From contig NZ_PDWT01000005.1 in NCBI RefSeq assembly GCF_010093345.1, forward strand, positions 160,513 to 224,512: 64,000 nt of DNA, in the 5' to 3' direction. The notes beneath the pieces were generated by a model. The model was not told the DNA's origin. It did not search any database and saw only the letters and a list, made by a program, of their open reading frames with translations. This DNA is from Pseudoxanthomonas yeongjuensis (GTDB lineage: Bacteria; Pseudomonadota; Gammaproteobacteria; Xanthomonadales; Xanthomonadaceae). Position numbers and translations under genes: made by a program. Shown here piece by piece: positions 28,617-37,499 of this stretch. Each line of letters begins with the position of its first letter. Position 1 is the first letter of the stretch.

Positions 28617-30278
28617 ATGCCACTGGATCCGTCCGCGCCCGCGTGGGCGCAGGAACTGGCGCTGGCCTACGAAAGCGGCGCGCACGGCCAGTTCGTGCTG
28701 TACGGCAACGTCAACGACCGCTTCCCGTTGCAGGGCCGGCTGACCAGCCTGACCCGCTGGCTGGACGCGCAACTGCTGACCGGCTTCAGCACGGTGTTCC
28801 TCTACGACCCGGGCAACGGCCTGGGCATGCTGCGTGGCAGCGCGCAGTTGAAGCAGTGGCTGGCCTCGCGCGAGCATGCCTCCGAACCCTGGCCGCGCGA
28901 ACCGCGCGCCGCGGTGGAGCGGGTTTCGCATTACCTGCGCTATCGCGCCAACCTGCGCGCGCTGGGCCAGGGCGATGAAGAGCACGTGGCGGTGATCGTG
29001 CGCGGCGCCGACCAGATCCTGCCCGGTGGGCGCGGCGGCGATTTCGAGATCGCCAGCCTGGCCAGCCTGGTCCGCGACTGGGCCGGCGAGCCGCCCTTCG
29101 CCGACCAGGCCTTCGCCAGTTTCCTGATCGCCGACAACTTGAACGACCTGCATCCGCAGGTCGCGTTCAATCCGCGCGTGGCGCGGATCCGCGTGCCGTT
29201 GCCGGATGCGCAGGTGCTCGGCCAGGCGCTGGCGCAGTTGCGCGTGGACCATGCCGCGGCGTTTGCGGCAGATGAAGACGACGACATCGCCGCGCAAGCC
29301 TTGACCGGGGTCAGTATCAGCGCCCTGCAGAGCCTGGTGAAGACCTGCGCCTTCGGGCGCCGCACCCTGGGCGCGACCGACTGGGTGCAGGCGAAGAAAC
29401 AACTGGTGGAAGCCGACGCCGCCGACCTGGTCGAATTCATCGACTCCGGCCGCACCCTCGACGATTACCACGCGCCGGTCGTGCTCAAGCAGTGGCTGCG
29501 CCAGGACATCGCCCTGTGGCGCAATGGCGATGTTCGCGCCTTGCCGATGGGCTATCTGTTCTGCGGCCCGGTCGGCACCGGCAAGACCTTCCTGGTCGAA
29601 TGCCTGGCCGGCGAGGCCGGCGTGCCGGTATTGAAGCTGAAGAATTTCCGCGACCGCTGGGTCGGTTCCAGCGAAGGCAACCTGGAGAAGATCTTCCGCC
29701 TGATCCGCGCGTTGGGGCGCTGCATCGTGTTCATCGACGAGGCCGACCAGACGCTGGGCAAGCGCGATGCCGGCAGCGGCGACAGCGGCCTGTCGGGACG
29801 GCTGTATTCGATGATCGCCCAGGAGATGGCCGACGGCGACAACCGCGGCCGGGTGATATGGGTGCTGGCTTCATCGCGCCCGGATCTGATCGAAGTCGAC
29901 CTGAAACGGCCGGGCCGCGTGGACGTGAAGATCCCGCTGCTGCCGACCACCACGCAGGAAGAAAGCGCCGGGCTGTTGAACGCCTTGCTGAAGCGTTTCG
30001 ACATGGCCCCCGGTGTCGAAGCACTGCACAAGCTCGAGCTGCCGTTGTTGCTGACGCCCGGCGCCGCCGAAGCCTTCGCGGTCAAGGCCTATCGGCTGGC
30101 GCGCACCGGCCCGCTGGCGCCGCTGGATGCGATCGCCGCCAGTCTGGCCGACTATCAGCCGCCGGTGGCGCTGGAGGTGCTGGAGTTCCAGATGCGCATC
30201 GCGATAGCGGAGGCCACCGACCTGCGCTTCGTGCCTGCGTCGCTGCGGCCGCTCACCACGAAAACGCCGCCGGAATGA
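28617..30278 (+). CDS. AAA+ ATPase of the PspA operon
   Basis: 553 residues. The N-terminal half (1 to about 285) is not a standard domain; it begins with WAQELALAYESGAHGQFVLYGNVNDRFPL and looks like a degenerate or non-catalytic ATPase-like region. The C-terminal half is a classic AAA+ module: Walker A GPVGTGKT (317-324), pore-like KNFRDRWVGSSEGNLEKIFRL, Walker B CIVFIDEADQ, sensor 1 WVLASSRPDLIEVD, and the arginine finger KRPGRVD. Resembles FtsH/p97-type unfoldases without a protease domain. It could remodel PspA polymers as Vps4 does ESCRT-III (inference). The next gene starts inside its stop codon (ATGA). Confidence 0.88.
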   Translation: MPLDPSAPAWAQELALAYESGAHGQFVLYGNVNDRFPLQGRLTSLTRWLDAQLLTGFSTVFLYDPGNGLGMLRGSAQLKQWLASREHASEPWPREPRAAVERVSHYLRYRANLRALGQGDEEHVAVIVRGADQILPGGRGGDFEIASLASLVRDWAGEPPFADQAFASFLIADNLNDLHPQVAFNPRVARIRVPLPDAQVLGQALAQLRVDHAAAFAADEDDDIAAQALTGVSISALQSLVKTCAFGRRTLGATDWVQAKKQLVEADAADLVEFIDSGRTLDDYHAPVVLKQWLRQDIALWRNGDVRALPMGYLFCGPVGTGKTFLVECLAGEAGVPVLKLKNFRDRWVGSSEGNLEKIFRLIRALGRCIVFIDEADQTLGKRDAGSGDSGLSGRLYSMIAQEMADGDNRGRVIWVLASSRPDLIEVDLKRPGRVDVKIPLLPTTTQEESAGLLNALLKRFDMAPGVEALHKLELPLLLTPGAAEAFAVKAYRLARTGPLAPLDAIAASLADYQPPVALEVLEFQMRIAIAEATDLRFVPASLRPLTTKTPPE

Positions 30279-31129
30279 AGGCCCTGTCCTACCTTGCCGC
30301 TGCCTTCAACGCGCGTCCGCTGGGCATGCCGGTGCCGCCCAACTGGTTCGGCATCGCCGCGTTCGCCTTGGCCGGATTCTTCCTCAGCCCCGGCTTCTAC
30401 CTGCTTGGCGCCGGTGCCGAGGCGATCTACCTGTACTGGCTGGCCAACAACCGCCGCTTCCGCGCCAGCGTCGATGCCGGAGCGTTGCAGCAGGATTCGG
30501 CCGACCGCCGTTATCGCGAACTGCTGGAGCAGCTGCCGCTGCCGCTGCAAAGCCGCCAGCAGGAACTGGAAGCGCGCGCGCGGGAGATCATCGCCATGCT
30601 CGACCGTTCGCCGGTCATGGCCGCGCACGCCGACAGCCTGGAACAACTGGTGTGGCTGCACCTGCGCCTGCTGGTCGCGCAGGCGGCCATCGGCCGCGTG
30701 GTGCGGACCGCGCGCGATGAGCACAAGCAACTGGAAGCGCACGAGCAACTGATCGACGCGCGCCTGACCCAGGCCGACCTCGGCGACGAACTGCGCCGCA
30801 GCCTGGAACAGCAGAAAAGCGTGATCGACCAGCGCCAGGCCGCGCACATCGATGCCGCGCGCCGCGAGGAACACGTGGATTCGGAACTGGAGCGCATCGC
30901 CCAGCAAATCGCCCTGCTGCGCGAACAAGCGTTGCTGGCCACCGACGAAGGCGGCATCGGCCTGTCGCTGGATGCGCTGGCCGCCTCGTTCCGCGAAGCC
31001 AACCGCTGGCTCGACGGCCAGCGCGATCTGCTCGGCTCGTTCGACCTCGACCTGCAACCCCACCTGCCGCAGCATGTGCTGCGCGGAAAGAATCCCCGCT
31101 CCGCCATGACCGAAGGAGAGTCGTCATGA
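30275..31129 (+). CDS. Membrane-anchored coiled-coil protein of the PspA operon
   Basis: 284 residues. The N-terminus has one or two hydrophobic helices (WFGIAAFALAGFFLSPGFYLLGAG, AIYLYWLA, residues about 24-56). The rest is almost entirely charged helix with strong coiled-coil character (LPLPLQSRQQELEARAREI, ARDEHKQLEAHEQLIDARL, RRSLEQQKSVIDQRQAAHIDAARREE). No family name recognised. Start and stop both overlap neighbours by four bases (ATGA at each end), so it must be made in step with the ATPase and the binding protein. It may link the cytoplasmic PspA/ATPase pair to the membrane. Confidence 0.8.
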   Translation: MKALSYLAAAFNARPLGMPVPPNWFGIAAFALAGFFLSPGFYLLGAGAEAIYLYWLANNRRFRASVDAGALQQDSADRRYRELLEQLPLPLQSRQQELEARAREIIAMLDRSPVMAAHADSLEQLVWLHLRLLVAQAAIGRVVRTARDEHKQLEAHEQLIDARLTQADLGDELRRSLEQQKSVIDQRQAAHIDAARREEHVDSELERIAQQIALLREQALLATDEGGIGLSLDALAASFREANRWLDGQRDLLGSFDLDLQPHLPQHVLRGKNPRSAMTEGESS

Positions 31130-32829
31130 CCCACCGCTCCAAGAGCCCACGCGCCCTGCAACGCGGCAACGCCAGCGGCAAACTGTTCACCGCGCTGCTG
31201 GTGTTCGCGCTGCTGGCCTTCGGCAGCTGGCTGGTGTTCCGCGACCTGGGCAAGTCCGGCAAGAAGGACGCCGACGGCAAACCGGTCGCCGAATCGTCCG
31301 AAGGCCCGTCCGGCGAAGCGCCCGACCCGATCGAGCCGGTCACCGGCCAGCCGCGGCTGGATGCGGCGGCGCCCTACCAGCCCAAGGGCAATATCGTCGA
31401 CGTCGACATCAGCGAATACGCCGGCTACGCCGGATTGATCGCGGCCAACGGCGGGCTGGAACCGAATCCGGATTCGTTCTTCGCCAAGCACTATGGCTTC
31501 CAGGTGCGCCTGACCCTGAGCGAGGAAGAAGGCTGGTCCAAGCTCAACAACGGCCGCGTCGCCGCGTCGGTGACCACCGCCGACACCCTGGCGGTGATCG
31601 GCCGCCAGTTCGACGTGGTGGTGCCGGCGCAGATCGGTTTTTCGCGTGGCGCCGACCAGGTGGTGGTGGATACGGGCATCGCCAGCATCAATCAGCTGAA
31701 GGGCAAGACCCTGGCCGCCTCGCAGTTCAACGAAAGCGAATTCTTCATCCGCTACCTGGCTTCCGAAGCCGGCGTGCCGGTCAAGGTGCTGCGCGACCTG
31801 GACGGCAAGCCGGGACCCGGAGAACTGGGCCTGGTGTTCTACGAGGACGCCTTCATCGCCTGCGACGCCTACGAACACGAGCTGGCCCGCGCCACCCCGC
31901 GGCTCAATGGCTGCGTGGGCTGGTCGCCGCGCACCGATGAAGTGGTCGCCGCCTCCGCCAACAAGGCCAAGACCCTGGTCAGCAACCGCAACCTGCTGAT
32001 CGTGGCCGACCTGTTGCTGGTCAACAAGGGCTTCGCCCAGGCCAAGCCGGAATGGGTGAAGGGCCTGGTCCACGGCCTGCTGGAGGGCAATCGCCTGGTC
32101 CGCGAGCAGCCGGCCACGCAACTGGCGGTGATCGCCAAGGCATTCAAGTGGAGCGAAGCCGACACGCGCGAGGAGCTGGCCAAGGTCCACCTGTCCAACC
32201 TGCCCGAGAACCTGGCCTTCTTCGAGGGCACCATCGATTCGGCCGGCTCGTTCCAGGGCATCTATCAATCTTCCGTGCTGGCCTACGGCAGCCTGATCAA
32301 GAACCCGGCCGACCCGGCACGCCTGGTCGACAGCACCGCGTTGAATGCGTTGAAGAAGGCCGGGCTGTACGCCGACCAGAGCATCGCCATCGCCCCGATC
32401 CGCAGCGGCAACAGCCAGGTCTCGCTGGAAGGCGACGCCCTGCTGAGCAAGGACATCCGCTTCTTCTTCCAGCCCAACTCGGCGGTCCTGGACAAGGCCG
32501 CGCCGGCCAACGCCGGCTATCTGGAGACGATCAAGAACTTCCTCCAGGTCAGTCCCGGCTCGGTGGTGCTGCTGCGCGGGCACGTGGATGCCGGGCGCAA
32601 GGCCGAATTCGAGCAACAGGGCGGCCAGGAACTGGTCCGCAGCATGTCCCTGAAGGCGATGGAGCTGTCGCGGCAACGCGCCCAGGCGGTTCGCGATGCC
32701 TTGCTGGAACGCTATCCGAAGATCGACGCCAAGCGCATCGAGCTGGTCGGCCGCGGCTGGGAGGAGCCGGCCGGCACCGACAGCGACCTCAACCGCCGCG
32801 TCGAAGTGCAGTGGTTCACCCTGGAATAG
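31126..32829 (+). CDS. Substrate-binding protein/OmpA fusion of the PspA operon
   Basis: 567 residues. An uncleaved-looking N-terminal helix (LFTALLVFALLAFGSWLVF, about 20-38) anchors it in the inner membrane, followed by an acidic linker. Residues about 90-400 resemble NrtA/SsuA-type periplasmic solute-binding proteins (VVVPAQIGFSRGADQVVV, INQLKGKTLAASQFNESEFFIRYLASEAGV). The C-terminal 130 residues are an OmpA/MotB peptidoglycan-binding domain (IRFFFQPNSAVLDKAA, VVLLRGHVD, SRQRAQAVRDALL, ending NRRVEVQWF). The fusion suggests a periplasmic ligand sensor tethered to peptidoglycan rather than an importer, since no permease is present. Confidence 0.85.
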   Translation: MTHRSKSPRALQRGNASGKLFTALLVFALLAFGSWLVFRDLGKSGKKDADGKPVAESSEGPSGEAPDPIEPVTGQPRLDAAAPYQPKGNIVDVDISEYAGYAGLIAANGGLEPNPDSFFAKHYGFQVRLTLSEEEGWSKLNNGRVAASVTTADTLAVIGRQFDVVVPAQIGFSRGADQVVVDTGIASINQLKGKTLAASQFNESEFFIRYLASEAGVPVKVLRDLDGKPGPGELGLVFYEDAFIACDAYEHELARATPRLNGCVGWSPRTDEVVAASANKAKTLVSNRNLLIVADLLLVNKGFAQAKPEWVKGLVHGLLEGNRLVREQPATQLAVIAKAFKWSEADTREELAKVHLSNLPENLAFFEGTIDSAGSFQGIYQSSVLAYGSLIKNPADPARLVDSTALNALKKAGLYADQSIAIAPIRSGNSQVSLEGDALLSKDIRFFFQPNSAVLDKAAPANAGYLETIKNFLQVSPGSVVLLRGHVDAGRKAEFEQQGGQELVRSMSLKAMELSRQRAQAVRDALLERYPKIDAKRIELVGRGWEEPAGTDSDLNRRVEVQWFTLE

Positions 32830-32862
32830 CCGGTGCTATCCGCGGCCCCGGCCATGGGCCGT

Positions 32863-32890
32863 TACCGGAAACGGCCGCCCTGTCTATAAT
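32863..32890 (+). promoter_or_regulatory. Sigma70-type promoter of the cytochrome gene
   Basis: A perfect -10 TATAAT at 32885-32890 with TTACCG 16 bases upstream as a weak -35. The start would be near 32897, giving a leader of about 118 bases before the cytochrome start; the leader is rich in short GC stems (for example CACGGTCCCGCGACCGTG) but matches no known riboswitch by eye. Confidence 0.55.
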
Positions 32891-33014
32891 GGCGGTCTGC
32901 CTGCGGGGTTTCCCTGCGCGGGCGTGATCGGGACGCGGCCCTCGGGGCGGTGTCCCGGAACCAAGTTCTTCGTAGCCATGCACGGTCCCGCGACCGTGCT
33001 GCCAAAGGTGCAAA

Positions 33015-33533
33015 GTGCGTAACTACGACCTCGAATTCCTCAAGCATTTCTCCATGGTCCTCGGTTTCCTGATCCTGGTGACCCTGGGCCTGATCGCTGC
33101 CGCATTCCACCTGCACGGGCTGATCCCGCCGGAAGTCTCGCCGGTAGCGGTCAAGCAGACCCAGGCGCGCATCGCTCCGACCGGCGCCGTCTATGCCGGC
33201 TCCACCGGTGCCGCAGCCCAGGCAGCGGCAGCGGCGGCGGCCCTGGCGGCGGCGGCTTCGCAGACCGCCTACGGCGGCACCACCGATGGCGCGGTGATCT
33301 ACCAGAACCTGTGCGGCGCCTGCCATACCAACGGCGTGGGCAAGGCCCCGACCCTGGACCACTCGCATTGGGATGCGCGCATCGCCCAGGGCAAGGACAC
33401 GCTGTACAAGCACGCCATCGAAGGCTTCACCGGCCCCGATGGCGGGGTGATGCCGCCCAAGGGCGGCAACCCGGCGCTGACCGAGGAACAGGTCCACGCC
33501 ACCGTCGACTGGATGCTGGGCAACCTCAAGTAA
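33015..33533 (+). CDS. Membrane-anchored cytochrome c5-type protein
   Basis: 172 residues from GTG 33015 (AAAGG ribosome site 7 bases upstream). One N-terminal membrane helix (about 12-32), a long Ala-rich linker (AAAQAAAAAAALAAAAS, about 66-82), then a single-haem class I domain: CGACH at 100-104 (CxxCH) with the distal methionine in GGVMPPKGG. The small size and the LTEEQVHATVDWML end fit the cytochrome c5 subgroup. It probably carries electrons in the periplasm to a terminal oxidase or c-type partner. A terminator follows. Confidence 0.9.
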   Translation: MRNYDLEFLKHFSMVLGFLILVTLGLIAAAFHLHGLIPPEVSPVAVKQTQARIAPTGAVYAGSTGAAAQAAAAAAALAAAASQTAYGGTTDGAVIYQNLCGACHTNGVGKAPTLDHSHWDARIAQGKDTLYKHAIEGFTGPDGGVMPPKGGNPALTEEQVHATVDWMLGNLK

Positions 33534-33556
33534 GCTTCGGTCCGCCGATGCGCACG

Positions 33557-33582
33557 ACGCCGCCTCCGGGCGGCGTTTTCGT
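33557..33582 (+). terminator. Rho-independent terminator after the cytochrome gene
   Basis: ACGCCGCC-TCCG-GGCGGCGT followed by TTTCGTT: an 8-bp perfect stem with a short T-rich tail, 24 bases after the stop. Confidence 0.75.
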
Positions 33583-33621
33583 TCCCCCCGCCCGCTTCCC
33601 ACTCCCCCCCCGGAGCCGCGC

Positions 33622-35355
33622 ATGCCCCCCTCCCGCCCCCCCGCCTCGCTATTGCTCGCGCTGGCCTGCGCCGGTGTCGCCGCCTCGACGCATGCCGCGG
33701 TCAAGCGCAGCGTGATCACCATCGGCAGGACCCAGGGCCACGGCGACCGCAGCCCGATGGAAGGCCAGCCGGTCATCGTCCAGGGCGTGGTCACCGGCGA
33801 TTTCCGCGACGGCCTCGGCGGCTTCTTCCTGCAGGACGCGGGCGATGGCGATGCGGCGACTTCCGACGCCTTGTTCGTGATTCCGCCCAAGTCGCTGAAG
33901 GCCGCGCTGAAGGCTGGCGACGCGGTGCGCGTGTACGGCAACGTGTTCGAGGATCCCGGCGACGGCAAGGCCGGCACCTTGACCACGCTGAAGGCCGAGC
34001 GCATCGAGAAGGCGAAAGCAGCGGCGCCAGTCGCCACCGTGATCGGCGCACCGCCGGAACGCTGGGAAATATACGAGGGCATGCGGGTCGCGATCGAAGC
34101 GCCGCTGAGCTTGAACGGCAGCGATGCGCGTTACGCCGAGACCAGCGCCAGCTTCGGCGGACGCCTGTGGACGCCGAGCGAAGTCGCCCTGCCCGGCAGC
34201 GACCATTTCCACGAAGTCGAAACCTACAACGCGCGCCGCCGGATCGTGCTCGACGACGCCAGCAATCGCCGCGATCCGCCGGGTCTCTGGTACCTGCCCG
34301 ACGGGATTCCACGCGCCGGCAGCATCGCCAGCGGCGCGCAGGGCATCGTCGACCAGCGCCATGGCGGTTACCGGCTGCAGTTGACCGCGCCCCTGCAGGT
34401 GAAAGCGGCGCCGCGCCCGGCCGCGCCCAAGGTCGCCGGCGGTCTGCGCATCGCGGTGTTCAACATGGAGAACCTGTTCAACGGCGACGGCAAGGGCGGC
34501 GGTTTCCCCACCCGTCGCGGCGCGAAAACACCGGCCCAGTTCAAGGCCCAGGTCGACAAGCTGGTGGCGACGCTCAAGGCCCTGGATCCGGATATCGCCG
34601 CCTTGATGGAGCTGGAGAACGACGGCTACGGTCCGCCATCCAGCCTCGCCCAGTTCGTCGACGCCTTGAACGCGGACGGCGGCGACTGGCGCCTCATCGA
34701 TGCCGGCAAGGGGCCCGGCAGCGACGAGATCCGGGTCGGCCTGATCTACCGCAAGAGCCGCGTCTCCCCGGTCGGCAAACCGGCGACACTGGAAGGCGGG
34801 CCGTTCGACTGCGTTTCCTCGCAGGCCTGCAGCCGGGTACCGCTGGCGCAGGCCTTCCGCCGCGGCAAACGACCGGCGTTCGTGGTCGTCGCCAATCATT
34901 TGAAGTCCAAGGGCTGTTCCGGCGCCACCGGCGCCGATGCCGACCGGCGCGACGGCCAGGGCTGCTGGAATGCGTTGCGCGTGGAATCGGCGAAGCGCCT
35001 GGACGCATGGCTGAAAACCGATCCCACCGGCCAGGGCAGCGCGCTGAAGCTGGTGGTCGGCGACTTCAACGCCTATGCGATGGAAGACCCGGTGCGGACG
35101 CTGCGCGACGCCGGCTGGAAGGATGCGTTCGCGGTGGCGAAGGCCAAGCAGCCCTACAGCTATCTTTATGGCGGCATGCTCGGCCGCCTGGACCACGCCC
35201 TGCTCAGTCCGGCCCTGGCCAAGCGTTTGAAAGGCGCCACCGAGTGGCACAGCAACGCCGACGAAGCCGATGGCGAAGGTTATGCCGGCAGCGACGTCGC
35301 CGGCCCGTGGCGCAGTTCCGATCACGACCCGATGCTGCTGGGCTTCGATCTGTAA
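33622..35355 (+). CDS. Exported endonuclease/exonuclease/phosphatase-family nuclease
   Basis: 577 residues with a signal peptide (LLLALACAGVAASTHAAV). The N-terminal half holds an OB-fold-like nuclease-associated domain (VIVQGVVTGDFRDGLGGFFLQDAG, about 50-75). The C-terminal half is an endonuclease/exonuclease/phosphatase domain with metal ligands in FNMENLF (about 280), ALMELENDG (Glu), ANHLKSKGC (His), VVGDFNAYAMEDP (Asp/Asn) and SSDHDPMLLGFDL (catalytic His-Asp at the very end). This architecture matches ExeM/NucH-like extracellular DNases that degrade DNA in the medium or in biofilm. Stands alone. Confidence 0.9.
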   Translation: MPPSRPPASLLLALACAGVAASTHAAVKRSVITIGRTQGHGDRSPMEGQPVIVQGVVTGDFRDGLGGFFLQDAGDGDAATSDALFVIPPKSLKAALKAGDAVRVYGNVFEDPGDGKAGTLTTLKAERIEKAKAAAPVATVIGAPPERWEIYEGMRVAIEAPLSLNGSDARYAETSASFGGRLWTPSEVALPGSDHFHEVETYNARRRIVLDDASNRRDPPGLWYLPDGIPRAGSIASGAQGIVDQRHGGYRLQLTAPLQVKAAPRPAAPKVAGGLRIAVFNMENLFNGDGKGGGFPTRRGAKTPAQFKAQVDKLVATLKALDPDIAALMELENDGYGPPSSLAQFVDALNADGGDWRLIDAGKGPGSDEIRVGLIYRKSRVSPVGKPATLEGGPFDCVSSQACSRVPLAQAFRRGKRPAFVVVANHLKSKGCSGATGADADRRDGQGCWNALRVESAKRLDAWLKTDPTGQGSALKLVVGDFNAYAMEDPVRTLRDAGWKDAFAVAKAKQPYSYLYGGMLGRLDHALLSPALAKRLKGATEWHSNADEADGEGYAGSDVAGPWRSSDHDPMLLGFDL

Positions 35356-35368
35356 CCTTGCCGGGCTC

Positions 35369-35545
35369 CTCCCTTTCGCGTAGCGAAGGGGAGGCTGGGA
35401 GGGGCGCTTTTGATCTTGCTTTTGCGGTCTCCTGAGACATTAGGGTGTGCGCGAAGAGCACCCCCTCCCAACCTCCCCCTGCGCTGCGCGCAAGGGGAGG
35501 AGCAAAAGCAGAAGCAGTAGCATCGCGGGCAAGGCCCGCTCCTAC
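35369..35545. repeat. Large imperfect inverted repeat plus single REP arm
   Basis: Arms of about 40 bases: CTCCCTTTCGCGTAGCGAAG with GGAGGCTGGGAGGGG (35369-35408) oppose CCCCTCCCAACCTCCCC with GCGCGCAAGGGGAG (35460-35503). A lone REP arm (CATCGCGGGCAAGGCCCGCT, then CCTAC) follows at 35521-35545. No gene lies in this 205-base gap; the promoter of the hydrolase-zapE pair must be here or upstream. Confidence 0.55.
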
Positions 35546-35560
35546 CGTTATCATTCCCGC

Positions 35561-36223
35561 ATGATCGCTCCCGCCTTTCCCGCTACTTCCTCGGTCTTGA
35601 TGCTTGCCGGCCCCGCCGGCCAGCTGGAAGTCGCGGTCGACCTGCCCGAAGGCGAAACCGCGCCGTTGCCGCTGACCGTGGTCCTCTGCCATCCGTTGTC
35701 CACCGAAGGCGGCAGCCTCAACAACAAGGTCGTGACCATGGCCGCGCGCAGCCTGCGCGAGCTGGGAGCGACGACCATCCGCTTCAATTTCCGCGGCGTG
35801 GGCAACTCGGATGGAACCTTCGACCAGGGCGATGGCGAGCGACTGGACCTGCTGGCGGTGGTGGCCTGGGTCCGCGAGCGACGCCCGAACGACGACTTGT
35901 GGCTGGCGGGTTTCAGCTTCGGCGCCTATGTCTCGCTGCGCGCCGCGCACGAGGTGCAGCCGGAGGGATTGATCTCGATCGCGCCGCCGGCCGGACGCTG
36001 GGATTTCCGCAAGATCGTTCCGGTTGCCTGCCCCTGGCTGGTGATCCAGGGCGAGGACGACGAGATCGTCGAGCCGCAAGCGGTCTACGACTGGATCGAC
36101 ACGCTCAAGCGCAAGCCCGAGCTGGTGCGCATGCCCGACACCAGCCATTTCTTCCATCGCAAGCTGATCGACCTGCGCGGCGCGCTGCAGCACGGCGTGA
36201 AGAACTGGTTGCCGATCGCGTGA
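35561..36223 (+). CDS. Alpha/beta hydrolase (dienelactone-hydrolase-like)
   Basis: 220 residues from ATG 35561; the earlier open frame is encoded by repeats. The pattern VVLCHPLSTEGGSLNNKVVTMAARSLRELGATTIRFNFRGVGNSDG is typical of the short YdjP/CC_-type hydrolases found beside zapE. Nucleophile Ser in LAGFSFGAYVSLRAA (about 113), acid Asp in VIQGEDDEIVEP, and catalytic His in PDTSHFFHRKL. Substrate unknown. Its stop overlaps the zapE start (GTGA), so the pair is coupled. Confidence 0.88.
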   Translation: MIAPAFPATSSVLMLAGPAGQLEVAVDLPEGETAPLPLTVVLCHPLSTEGGSLNNKVVTMAARSLRELGATTIRFNFRGVGNSDGTFDQGDGERLDLLAVVAWVRERRPNDDLWLAGFSFGAYVSLRAAHEVQPEGLISIAPPAGRWDFRKIVPVACPWLVIQGEDDEIVEPQAVYDWIDTLKRKPELVRMPDTSHFFHRKLIDLRGALQHGVKNWLPIA

Positions 36224-37320
36224 GTGCGGCGGGCACCGCAGCGACGCCCTCGCAGGCGTATGCGCAGGGCGCGGCGCGCGGCGACTGGCAGGACGATCCC
36301 GCGCAATACGTCGCCTTGCGCGAGTTGGATCGCATCCACCTGGCGCTGATCGAGACCGCGGAGACAGGCTGGCGGGAAAAGCTTTCGTTCTGGAAGAAGC
36401 CCGAGCCGGTCCGCGGCCTGTACCTGTGGGGCGGCGTCGGCCGCGGCAAGACCTTCCTGGTCGACCTGTTCTACGACGGCCTGCCGATCCAGCAGAAATA
36501 CCGCACCCATTTCCATCGCTTCATGCGCGGCGTGCACGAGCGCCTGCGCGAGCACGCCGGGCAGAGCGATCCGCTGGCGAAGATCGCGGAGGAATGGCGC
36601 GACGAACTGCGCGTGCTGGTGCTGGACGAATTCTTCGTCACCGATATCGGCGACGCGATGCTGCTGGGCCGCCTGCTGGAACGCATGTTCGCCGAGGGCG
36701 TGACCCTGGTGACCACGTCGAACACCGCGCCGCAGAACCTCTACAAGGACGGCCTGCAACGCGAGAGCTTCCTGCCGGCCATCGCCCTGCTGCAGCAACA
36801 TTGCGCGACCGTGCACGCCGAAGGCGAGGAAGACTACCGCCTGCGCGCGCTGACCCGCTCGCCGGTGTACCGCACGCCGCTGGATGCAGCGTCCGACGGC
36901 TGGCTGGGCGAACGCTGGGGCGAACTGAGCGGCCTGGCGGAGAAGCGCGGCAACATCGAGATCGAGTCGCGCCGGATTCCGGTGCGCGCCCGCGGCAAGA
37001 GCATCGTCTGGTTCGACTTCGCCGCGCTGTGCGACGGCCCGCGCGGGACTAGCGACTACATCGAGGTCGCACGCGAGTTCAACACGGTGCTGCTCGGCGG
37101 CATCCCCGCCTTCGACCGCAACAACGAGGACGCCGCGCGCCGCTTCGTCAACCTGGTCGACGAGCTGTACGACCGCCACGTCAACCTGGTCTGCACCGCA
37201 ACCACCTTGCCGACCGAGCTGTATTCGGGAACACGATTGCAAGGCGCCTTCGAACGCACCGCCTCGCGCCTGATCGAAATGCAGAGCGCGGAATACCTGG
37301 CCTCGCAACACAAAGCCTGA
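36220..37320 (+). CDS. zapE: Cell division ATPase ZapE
   Basis: AFG1-like P-loop ATPase that associates with the Z-ring and helps constriction under stress. 366 residues from GTG 36220, which overlaps the upstream TGA; homologues start close to the DPAQYVALRELDRIHLAL segment. Walker A GGVGRGKTFLVDLFYDGLP (about 69-87), THFHRFMRGVHERL, Walker B LRVLVLDEFFVTDIGDAMLLGRLLE, TSNTAPQNLYKDGLQRESFLP and FDFAALCDGPRGTSDY are all classic AFG1/ZapE motifs. Confidence 0.95.
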   Translation: MSAAGTAATPSQAYAQGAARGDWQDDPAQYVALRELDRIHLALIETAETGWREKLSFWKKPEPVRGLYLWGGVGRGKTFLVDLFYDGLPIQQKYRTHFHRFMRGVHERLREHAGQSDPLAKIAEEWRDELRVLVLDEFFVTDIGDAMLLGRLLERMFAEGVTLVTTSNTAPQNLYKDGLQRESFLPAIALLQQHCATVHAEGEEDYRLRALTRSPVYRTPLDAASDGWLGERWGELSGLAEKRGNIEIESRRIPVRARGKSIVWFDFAALCDGPRGTSDYIEVAREFNTVLLGGIPAFDRNNEDAARRFVNLVDELYDRHVNLVCTATTLPTELYSGTRLQGAFERTASRLIEMQSAEYLASQHKA

Positions 37321-37351
37321 TCCTGTCCCCCGAGGAGACTTCCGTCGGAGC

Positions 37352-37376
37352 GTAGGAGCGGGCCTTGCCCGCGATG
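37352..37376. repeat. Single REP arm
   Basis: GTAGGAGCGGGCCTTGCCCG with CGATG, one arm only, between the converging zapE and RNB genes (178-base gap). The remainder of the gap has nothing recognisable. Confidence 0.6.
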
Positions 37377-37499
37377 CCCTTGTTCCAGTAACAACCGTGT
37401 CCGTCATTCCCGCGAAAACGGACGGCATGATCGGCCGTTACATGGCACGCCTGCTTCAGGCATACGCTGGTTTGTCCCCGCCGCATCCGGTTCTGCAAT

